A DNA stretch of 16,195 bases from an uncultured Oscillospiraceae bacterium (GTDB lineage Bacteria > Bacillota > Clostridia > Oscillospirales > Oscillospiraceae): NCBI GenBank assembly GCA_900763675.1, contig CAAFLE010000069.1, positions 1 to 16,195 on the forward strand, given 5' to 3'. A program made the position numbers and the translations under genes. Within the stretch, counting starts at the first letter, position 1. Every line of letters begins with the position of its first letter. The notes under the pieces were generated by a model. It searched no databases. It saw only the letters and a list, made by a program, of their open reading frames with translations, and had not been told where the DNA came from. Of the stretch, positions 1-5,932 are shown piece by piece.

Positions 1-16
1 AAGCAGTTTTGCGAAA

Positions 17-103
17 GCAGAAATGCCCCCAGACAATGAAAAGTCCGCAGAGAATACTTTGTGTATTCTCAAGGGCTTTGAGGAAGTATGAGGGCATTTC
101 TGC
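17..103. repeat. Large imperfect inverted repeat / nested hairpin
   Basis: Three nested stems are visible. Positions 17-28 pair perfectly with 92-103 (12 bp, arm GCAGAAATGCCC). Positions 40-46 pair with 73-79 (7 bp, one G-T pair). Positions 50-57 pair perfectly with 63-70 (8 bp, arm GAGAATAC, 5-nt loop). A few extra pairs (30-34 with 86-90) join the outer and middle stems. No T-run follows, so it is not a typical intrinsic terminator. It lies upstream of the -35 box of the downstream promoter, so it should not be in the ATPase mRNA if that promoter is the one used. It could be a small palindromic mobile element, the folded 3' end of an upstream transcript, or a small structured RNA. The structure is seen directly; its identity is unknown. 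Confidence 0.55.
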
Positions 104-151
104 CCCGCCAAACCGCGTTTGCCCTTGTCAATCGACGCAAGAGAATCTTCG

Positions 152-179
152 TTGAAAAAGCGGGAAATAATGGTATACT
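152..179 (+). promoter_or_regulatory. Sigma-A promoter with extended -10 for the ATPase operon
   Basis: The -35 box TTGAAA (152-157) and -10 box TATACT (174-179) are separated by 16 nt. A TG dinucleotide at 171-172 gives an extended -10. Transcription would start near 186, leaving about 30 nt of leader before the TTG start at 216. Confidence 0.7.
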
Positions 180-215
180 GAAAAACACTGTGATTTTGGA
201 AAGGAAAACGCCGCT

Positions 216-2675
216 TTGGAGCTGTTCCGCAGAAAGAAAGGAAAAGAAGAGAAGCCCGTCCGGCAGGAGATCGCCGTAAGGGAAGCCGCGCCTATGGAGG
301 GGCTTACCGAAACGGAGGCGGCGGAGCGTGCCGCCGCCGGGTGGCAGAATCTCCCGGTCGAGCCGCCGACGCGCACCGCACGGCAGATCGTGCGGGAAAA
401 CCTGCTCACGTATTTTAACCTTGTGTTCCTCGTGCTGGCGCTGTGTCTTGTGGCGGTAAAAGCGTCGATTTTGAACCTTTCGTTCGTGATCGTCGTCATT
501 ATAAACGCGGTGATCGGCATCGTGCAGGAGCTGCGCAGCAAAAAGGCGCTCGACGCGCTGCACATCCTGTCCGCGCCGCAATGCGCCGTCGTGCGCGAGG
601 GGCGCGAAAGGCGCGTGGACGTATCCGCGCTCGTGCGCGACGATATTGTGATCTTCACCTCCGGCGAGCAGGTCTGCGCAGACGCCGTCGTGGTCGAGGG
701 CGAATGTCTGGTAAACGAGGCGCTCGTCACCGGCGAGGCGGACGAGATCCACAAATCACCCGGCGACACGCTGCTCTCCGGCAGCTTTCTCGTCTCGGGC
801 ATCTGCCGCGCCCGGCTCACCGCCGTCGGCGCGGACTCGTTCGTCAGCCGTCTGACGCTCGACGCCAAAGCGCAGAAAAAGCGCCGGCCGAAGGGTATGA
901 TGAAGGCGCTGAGCGATCTCGTCAAGTGGATCGGCATCGGCATCATCCCCATGGGCGTGCTGCTTGCCGTAAAGGAGATTTTCTGGCTCCACCGGAGCGT
1001 GCAGGCGGGCGTTACGTCCACGGTCGGCGCTCTCGTCGGCATGATCCCGGAGGGCGTGTATCTGCTCACAAGTCTGGCGCTCGTGGCGGGCGTGCTGCGT
1101 CTGGCGCAGAAAAAGACGATGTGCCGCGAGATGGACTGCATCGAAACGCTTGCCCGCGTCGATACGCTCTGCGTGGACAAGACCGGCACCGTAACGGAAA
1201 ACAAAATGACCGTCGAGGACATTGTCCCGCTCTGCCCCGACCGGTTCGTCGCCGAGGACATCCACATGGTCATGGCGGATTACTGCGCGGCGATGCGCGG
1301 CGACAACGACACCATGGCGGCGCTGCGCAAGTTCTTCACCGGCGAGGTGCATCAGCGTGCCATTGCGGCGCTGCCGTTCACCAGCGCGAAGAAATACGGC
1401 GGCGTGTCGTTCCATGAGGACGAAACGTATCTGCTCGGCGCTCCGGAGGTCATTCTCGGCGGGGAGATCGCCGCGTACCGGGACAAGATCGACTTCTACT
1501 CCGCGAAGGGCTGCCGCGTGCTGCTCCTCGCGCTCTATGACGGGCAGCTCACGGACGAGACGCTTTCCGCGCCCCGGATGCCCGTGTCGCTCATTCTTCT
1601 TTCCAACAAGATCCGCGCTGAGGCGCCGGACACGTTCGCGTGGTTTGAGCGCGAGGGCGTGTCGGTGCGCGTCATCTCCGGCGATAATCCGCTCACCGTG
1701 TCCGAGGTCGCCCGCCGGGCGGGCATTCCGAACGCGGACAGGGCGGTGGACGCACGCACGCTCGAAACCGACGAGCAGGTCGAAGCCGCGGCGCGAAGCT
1801 GCGCCGTGTTCGGCAGAGTAACGCCGGAAATGAAGCGGCGGCTCGTGCTGGCGCTCAAAAAGCAGGGGCATACCGTCGCCATGACCGGCGACGGCGTGAA
1901 CGACGTGCTGGCGCTCAAGGAAGCCGACTGCTCCATCGCGGTCGCCTCCGGCAGCGACGTTGCCTGTCAGGTGTCGCAGATCGTGCTGACCGACTCCAAT
2001 TTCGCGTCGCTGCCCGACGTCGTGGCGGAGGGGCGGCGCGTCATCAACAACATTGAGCGCTCGGCGTCGCTCTATTTCGTAAAGAATATGTTCTCCGCCG
2101 CCATGGCGGTCATCAGTCTTATCTTCACGCTGCCGTACCCGCTCTCGCCCGCGCAGCTGGGGCTGGTGAACTGCATGACGATCGGCGTTCCGGCGTTTAT
2201 CCTCGCCATGGAGCCGAACCGCTTGCTCGTGCGCGGCAAATTCCTCAAAAACGTTGTGAGCCGGGCGCTCCCGGCGGCGCTGACGGACATTCTGCTCGTC
2301 GGCGGCGTTATGCTCTTCTATCTTGCCGCTGAGCTGCCGGACACCGCGATGAGTACGATCTGCGCCGGCGTGATGGGCGTTGTGGGGCTTATGATGGTCC
2401 ATCGGACGGCAAAGCCCTACAACAAGCTCCGCCTTGCCATGATCTGCGCTCTGTCGGTCGGCTTTGCGGGCAGCTTCCTGTTCTTGAAAGACCTTTTCAA
2501 TCTCGTATCGCTGGACTTTCTGAGCATTCTCGTGCTGGCGGTGTTCGCGCTGCTCGCGTGGCCCGTGATGAACGTTCTCTGCCGGGCGCAGGAAAAGCTC
2601 GGAGCGTTTATACAAAAGAAAAAGAGAAACCATACGGAGGGAGACGTGCCGCCCGCGGGCGGCGATGACCGATGA
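216..2675 (+). CDS. CtpE-like P-type cation-transporting ATPase (HAD-IC family)
   Basis: An 819-residue membrane ATPase that should couple ATP hydrolysis to cation transport. Seen in the sequence: two N-terminal membrane helices (about 63-104), the actuator motif TGE (172-174), helices 3-4 with a PEGV motif (from P278), the phosphorylation motif DKTGT with the aspartate at 321, the hinge motif TGDGVND (557-563), and six C-terminal helices, which makes ten in all. The PEG motif in helix 4 and the context around DKTGT resemble mycobacterial CtpE and other Ca-type pumps rather than heavy-metal P1B pumps. There is no N-terminal CxxC metal-binding domain. Calcium as substrate is a family-based guess. 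The start is TTG at 216, chosen because GGAAAGGA (198-205) lies 10 nt upstream and a strong promoter lies just before it; the alternative ATG at 294 has a poor ribosome binding site. It overlaps the next gene by 4 nt. Confidence 0.9.
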   Translation: MELFRRKKGKEEKPVRQEIAVREAAPMEGLTETEAAERAAAGWQNLPVEPPTRTARQIVRENLLTYFNLVFLVLALCLVAVKASILNLSFVIVVIINAVIGIVQELRSKKALDALHILSAPQCAVVREGRERRVDVSALVRDDIVIFTSGEQVCADAVVVEGECLVNEALVTGEADEIHKSPGDTLLSGSFLVSGICRARLTAVGADSFVSRLTLDAKAQKKRRPKGMMKALSDLVKWIGIGIIPMGVLLAVKEIFWLHRSVQAGVTSTVGALVGMIPEGVYLLTSLALVAGVLRLAQKKTMCREMDCIETLARVDTLCVDKTGTVTENKMTVEDIVPLCPDRFVAEDIHMVMADYCAAMRGDNDTMAALRKFFTGEVHQRAIAALPFTSAKKYGGVSFHEDETYLLGAPEVILGGEIAAYRDKIDFYSAKGCRVLLLALYDGQLTDETLSAPRMPVSLILLSNKIRAEAPDTFAWFEREGVSVRVISGDNPLTVSEVARRAGIPNADRAVDARTLETDEQVEAAARSCAVFGRVTPEMKRRLVLALKKQGHTVAMTGDGVNDVLALKEADCSIAVASGSDVACQVSQIVLTDSNFASLPDVVAEGRRVINNIERSASLYFVKNMFSAAMAVISLIFTLPYPLSPAQLGLVNCMTIGVPAFILAMEPNRLLVRGKFLKNVVSRALPAALTDILLVGGVMLFYLAAELPDTAMSTICAGVMGVVGLMMVHRTAKPYNKLRLAMICALSVGFAGSFLFLKDLFNLVSLDFLSILVLAVFALLAWPVMNVLCRAQEKLGAFIQKKKRNHTEGDVPPAGGDDR
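2636..2674 (+). promoter_or_regulatory. Distant Shine-Dalgarno, GC palindrome and start codon of the PF06695 gene
   Basis: The best Shine-Dalgarno (GGAGGG, 2636-2641) is 30 nt from the ATG at 2672. Between them is a perfect 16-nt GC palindrome (2648-2663). Folding of the palindrome would shorten the gap to about 14 nt. The stop codon of the ATPase overlaps this ATG (ATGA), so translational coupling is the likely way the gene is read. Confidence 0.4.
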
Positions 2676-3130
2676 AAGACATTCTTCTCACATTTCTCGT
2701 GGCGATGGTTCCCGTGGTGGAGCTGCGCGGGGCGATTCCGTTCGGCGTCGTGCGCGGGCTGAATATCTGGACGGCGATCGCAGCGTCGGTGCTGGGCAAT
2801 CTCGTCCCGGTGCCGTTCATTATCCTGTTCATCCGGAAGATCTTTGCGTGGATGCGCTCGCATATGCCGAAGCTCGACGGGCTTGTCACCCGTATGGAGC
2901 AGAAGGCGGAGAAAAACCGCGCTACGGTGGAAAAGTATGCGTTCTGGGGACTTGCGATCCTCGTGGCGATCCCGCTGCCCGGCACGGGCGCGTGGACGGG
3001 AGCGCTCGTCGCCGCCATGATGGAAATGCGGCTCAAGCGGGCGTTTCCGGCGATCGCCATCGGCGTTGTCATCGCCGCGGTGATCGTCTCGGTCATCACC
3101 TACGGCGCACAGGCTATTTTCTTAGTTTAA
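2672..3130 (+). CDS. Small multi-drug export family protein (PF06695 / COG2426)
   Basis: A 152-residue integral membrane protein. The N-terminal helix carries the family motif ELRGAIPFG (17-25). A second hydrophobic segment follows at about 33-55, then a charged cytoplasmic stretch (about 56-88). The conserved PLPGTGAWTGAL segment (101-112) precedes the last helices. The length matches the family. The name comes from an old export annotation; the real substrate of the family is not established, so transport is only a possibility. The start overlaps the ATPase stop (ATGA), and the next gene begins 10 nt after its stop, so the three genes form one operon. No terminator is visible on either side of this gene. 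Confidence 0.85.
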   Translation: MKDILLTFLVAMVPVVELRGAIPFGVVRGLNIWTAIAASVLGNLVPVPFIILFIRKIFAWMRSHMPKLDGLVTRMEQKAEKNRATVEKYAFWGLAILVAIPLPGTGAWTGALVAAMMEMRLKRAFPAIAIGVVIAAVIVSVITYGAQAIFLV

Positions 3131-3140
3131 GAGGTACATA

Positions 3141-4271
3141 ATGAATCAGAAGGAACTCAACGAGCTTCGCCGCCGGTTCCGTCCGGAGCGGAGCGGCATT
3201 GCCCGCGTGTACGGCTGCTTCGTCAACGGCAGCCGCGAGGTCGTCGCGGAAACGGACGTTTCTCTCGGCATGGCGGGGAAGGAGGAGCAGGAGACGTATC
3301 TGGCGCTGCTGCGCAAAACGCTCTCCGGCTCGCTCGGACGCAATCTCATTGACATCCCTTTTGAAACAAAGCAGGTCGCCGGCAGCGACGAGCACCGGCT
3401 GCTCCAGACGCTGCGCGAGAGCGCCTGCGCCGACGAGTCTGCCCGGCACGAGCTGTATTCGCGCATCATCGCCTCGCTTGATATGCAGGGGGAGAACTAT
3501 CTCATTCTGCTCGCGGGCGACGCCTACGACGTGCCGCACCGCGGCGCGGACGGCGAGACGGACGAGACCGGCGACGAGGTGTTCCGTTTCATCGTCTGCA
3601 CGGTCTGCCCCGTGAAGGATGCCTCCGTCGCGCTGCGGTACTTTGCCGAGGAGAGCGCCTTTCGCGGCGTATCCACCGGGCAGACGGTCGCCGCGCCCGC
3701 GCTCGGCTTCCTGTTCCCGGCGTTCGACGACCGGCGGGCGAACATCTATGACGCGCTCTATTACAGCCGCGACACCGCGGAGATCCACCCCGAGCTGATC
3801 GACGGGCTGTTCCGCGTCGCGCCGCCGATGTCCGCCGCCGAGCAGAAGGAGACGTTTTCGGAAACGCTTGCCGCCTCGCTCGACACCGACTGCCGGTTCG
3901 ACGTGGTGCAGGCGGTACACGAAAATCTCCGCAGCCGCATTGAGGAGCATAAGGAAGCGAAGGACCCCGACGCGCTGGAGATCACGGCGCGGGACGTGGT
4001 GAGCGTGCTGCGCACGAGCGGCGTGCCGATCGAGAAAACAGAGAAGTTCGAGCGGGAATGCGAAAAACGCTACGGCGCCCACGCCGCGCTCGACCCGAAC
4101 AACATCGTGGAGAGCAAAAAGCTCGAGATCGTAACGCCCGAGGTGAAGATCACGCTCCCCGGCGAGTTCGGGTATCTGGTGGAGACCCGCGAGATCGACG
4201 GGCGGAAATACATCCTCATCCCCGCGGACGGCGGCGTGGAGGTAAACGGCATCGGCGTGAATCTGAAATAA
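3141..4271 (+). CDS. DUF4317 domain-containing protein
   Basis: A 376-residue protein matching the DUF4317 family, which is common in Clostridia and has no assigned function. Recognition rests on the N-terminal MNQKELNELRRRF start, the central region around 'LYSRIIASLDMQGENYLILL', and the C-terminal end in which a NIVESKKLEI segment is followed by a beta-rich 'TPEVKITL...ETREIDGRKYILIPADGGVEVNG' tail; the whole is nearly family length. It has no signal peptide and no membrane helices, so it is probably cytoplasmic. The ribosome binding site AAGAGG lies just upstream of the ATG at 3141. It is the last gene of the ATPase operon and is followed by a hairpin terminator. No function should be inferred from the pump beside it beyond co-transcription. 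Confidence 0.9.
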   Translation: MNQKELNELRRRFRPERSGIARVYGCFVNGSREVVAETDVSLGMAGKEEQETYLALLRKTLSGSLGRNLIDIPFETKQVAGSDEHRLLQTLRESACADESARHELYSRIIASLDMQGENYLILLAGDAYDVPHRGADGETDETGDEVFRFIVCTVCPVKDASVALRYFAEESAFRGVSTGQTVAAPALGFLFPAFDDRRANIYDALYYSRDTAEIHPELIDGLFRVAPPMSAAEQKETFSETLAASLDTDCRFDVVQAVHENLRSRIEEHKEAKDPDALEITARDVVSVLRTSGVPIEKTEKFERECEKRYGAHAALDPNNIVESKKLEIVTPEVKITLPGEFGYLVETREIDGRKYILIPADGGVEVNGIGVNLK

Positions 4272-4291
4272 CAATCAACAGTATAAAATGG

Positions 4292-4336
4292 GGCGGCTGT
4301 CTCCGGCGTAGAACGTCAGAGACCGCCGTCCTTTTT
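4292..4336. terminator. Bidirectional intrinsic terminator between convergent genes
   Basis: A hairpin of 4292-4295 with 4324-4327 and 4299-4303 with 4319-4323 (9 bp, a 3-nt bulge, a 15-nt loop). On the + strand it is followed by TTTTT (4332-4336), serving the DUF4317 operon. On the - strand it is followed by CCATTTTAT (4291 downward), serving the flippase gene, whose stop codon lies inside the loop/right arm. Confidence 0.65.
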
Positions 4337-5638
4337 GATAACCTTTTGCAGCCGCAGCAGACTGAGCGCAAAATTGAAAATCTCGCAGACGTACAGCGTG
4401 ACGATGTACCCCGCAAGCGCCCAGCGCGGCAGCAGCGCCCACACAAGAAAAAGCCCCAGCGCCGCCTCGGCAATGTTGAACGCCATCGACGCCATCATCT
4501 GCCCCAGCCCCTTGAGACAGCCGTCGGTGATGATGTCGGTATAGAGAAACGGCACCATCGGCGCGAGCAGCCGGAGAAAGCGCCCCGCTTCGGCGCTCCC
4601 GTAGAGCAGCATCCCGAGCGGACGGGCAAAAACGAAAAAGACCGCCGCGGAAAGAAGCGAGAGCAGAAACGTTTTCGCAAGCATTTCCCGCACGCTCCGC
4701 CGCACGCGCCCGCGCTCCCCGGCGACCTGCATCTCCGTGAGCGCCGGGACGAGCAGCTCCGCGACCGAAAGCGGCAGACATGTCGGCAGCAGCAGTACCG
4801 GCATCGCCATGCCGTTGATGACGCCGTACCCGGCGAGAGCGCTCTCGGCGCTGAAGCCGGAGAGACGAAGCCCCCGCGGCACGAGAAGCTGCCGGAACGT
4901 GTTGAGAGCGCTCCGCGCATAGGCGGACGAGGCGAGCGGCAGCGCGATGCGCAGCATCCGCGGCGTGAGACGCTCGCCGCACGCGCCCGCCGGACACAGC
5001 CGCCGCCGGTCGAAGAAATAGAGAGCGGCAAGCGCGAGCGAGAGCGCGATCTCCGCGGCGGTCCCGGCGGCGGTAAGCGCGGCGCACACCCCGGCAAGAT
5101 CGCCGCGGCGGCAGCCCGTGAGCAGCGCTGCGGAAAGCCCCATGCGCAGAAGCTGCGCGAAAAACTGCGAGAGCGCCGTTTTCCACACCCTGCCGACGGC
5201 GGTGAAATACCCGGATAGGGCGCTTGAGAGCGCGAGCGCCGGGAGCGACGGCGCGGCGGCGCGGAGCGCACCGGCGGCACGGCCGTCCCCGACCCAGAGA
5301 AAGGCGATCGGTTCGGCGAGCAGGAACAGCGCGAGCGCCGCGCACAGCCCGAAAAAGAGCGCGTAGGCGCAGCAGCGGCGCATCACGGCGCGGACGCTTC
5401 CGCCGCGGGACTGCCCCAGCTCCTCGGCGAGCAGCCGCGTGACGCTGTAGCGGATGCCGGACACCGCCAGCGTGACGAAAAGAAAGGCGACGCTTCCGAC
5501 GAGCTGAAAAAGCCCGATGCCCGCTGCGCCGATGTGCGCGGCAAGCCACACCTGCCAGAGCATCGAAAGCGTCTGCATGACAAGCGACGCCGCGGTGAGC
5601 AGCGCCGCATTTTTCCGAATGGATCTCCACAGCCCCAT
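4316..5638 (-). CDS. MOP-superfamily flippase, SpoVB/polysaccharide exporter-like
   Basis: A 440-residue protein made almost entirely of hydrophobic helices (about twelve) joined by short Arg-rich loops. The N-terminus has the pattern of SpoVB, MurJ and Wzx-type lipid-linked sugar flippases: a basic start, 'LVMQTLSMLWQVWLAAHIGA', then a 'GIGLFQLVGSV' segment. Conserved elements in the second half (GYGVINGMAMPVLLLPT, then 'MVPFLYTDIITDGCLKGLGQ') also fit SpoVB. It would move a lipid-linked glycan precursor across the membrane. It is shorter than the roughly 520 residues usual for SpoVB, so the assignment stops at superfamily level and no gene symbol is given. The ATG at 5638 has only a G-run (GGGGGGG) about 10 nt upstream as a ribosome binding site. 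It stands alone, divergent from the flavoenzyme gene; I see no clear promoter for it. Confidence 0.82.
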   Translation of the reverse strand: MGLWRSIRKNAALLTAASLVMQTLSMLWQVWLAAHIGAAGIGLFQLVGSVAFLFVTLAVSGIRYSVTRLLAEELGQSRGGSVRAVMRRCCAYALFFGLCAALALFLLAEPIAFLWVGDGRAAGALRAAAPSLPALALSSALSGYFTAVGRVWKTALSQFFAQLLRMGLSAALLTGCRRGDLAGVCAALTAAGTAAEIALSLALAALYFFDRRRLCPAGACGERLTPRMLRIALPLASSAYARSALNTFRQLLVPRGLRLSGFSAESALAGYGVINGMAMPVLLLPTCLPLSVAELLVPALTEMQVAGERGRVRRSVREMLAKTFLLSLLSAAVFFVFARPLGMLLYGSAEAGRFLRLLAPMVPFLYTDIITDGCLKGLGQMMASMAFNIAEAALGLFLVWALLPRWALAGYIVTLYVCEIFNFALSLLRLQKVIKKDGGL

Positions 5639-5720
5639 AAAGACAAGCCCCCCCGCGCACAGTGTATGCGTCCCCCGGCGCGGCGCAGAAGCGGAAAAAA
5701 CGCGGCAGGGAGGAAAAACT

Positions 5721-5825
5721 ATGCATTACTTCCAATACGGCTTGTCGTTTTTCCAACTCAACACCCAGAAAAGACGTGCCAAGTCCTCCAAAAGCTGCGA
5801 ATTCGACAGCAAAATAAACAAATAG
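5721..5825 (+). CDS. Possible small ORF, 34 codons
   Basis: An ATG at 5721 follows a good Shine-Dalgarno (GGGAGG, 5707-5712) at 8-nt spacing and opens a 34-codon frame. The frame ends at TAG 5823-5825, just upstream of the -35 box of the flavoenzyme promoter. The product would be basic (many Lys and Arg in the second half) with one cysteine. No promoter in front of it is evident and I recognise no family. It may be chance. Confidence 0.2.
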   Translation: MHYFQYGLSFFQLNTQKRRAKSSKSCEFDSKINK

Positions 5826-5836
5826 GAAAGATATGG

Positions 5837-5865
5837 TTGCAGAATAATTCGACGCTTGTTATAAT
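5837..5865 (+). promoter_or_regulatory. Near-consensus sigma-A promoter of the flavoenzyme / sugar-acid genes
   Basis: TTGCAG (5837-5842) and a perfect TATAAT (5860-5865) are separated by 17 nt. Transcription would start near 5872, about 60 nt before the ATG at 5933. The gene has a strong Shine-Dalgarno, GGAGGAG (5917-5923). Confidence 0.8.
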
Positions 5866-5932
5866 AAATACGGTATGGAAACCGAAAAAATCCCGCGCTT
5901 CCCCCGCATAAATAAAGGAGGAGAATGATCGC

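Larger units (their letters stand above)
5639..5932. other. Divergent intergenic region between flippase and flavoenzyme genes
   Basis: This 294-nt stretch holds the + strand promoter at 5837-5865 and its roughly 60-nt leader. It also contains a possible 34-codon ORF (5721-5825) and an 8-bp direct repeat, AATTCGAC, at 5800-5807 and 5846-5853; the second copy falls inside the promoter spacer. I found no convincing promoter for the - strand flippase gene. Confidence 0.5.

Noticed and set aside
17..215. Riboswitch controlling the ATPase (for example a manganese or nickel/cobalt type)
   Set aside because: The hairpin lies upstream of the promoter, so it would not be in the mRNA, and I could not find the conserved motifs of those classes.
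88..279. 63-codon + strand ORF in the leader region
   Set aside because: It starts inside the inverted repeat, has no ribosome binding site, runs across the ATPase promoter and overlaps the ATPase gene out of frame.
756..2633. 625-codon open frame on the - strand opposite the ATPase
   Set aside because: Low-complexity His/Arg/Asp-rich product typical of antisense frames in GC-rich DNA; the + strand frame has all P-type ATPase motifs.
2665..3141. Alternative frame starting 7 nt before the PF06695 gene
   Set aside because: Arg/Gly-rich product with no hydrophobic pattern; the frame from 2672 matches a known membrane family.
4275..5756. 493-codon second frame on the - strand over the flippase gene
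   Set aside because: Ala/Arg-rich out-of-frame translation; the frame at 4316-5638 gives regular membrane helices and SpoVB-like motifs.
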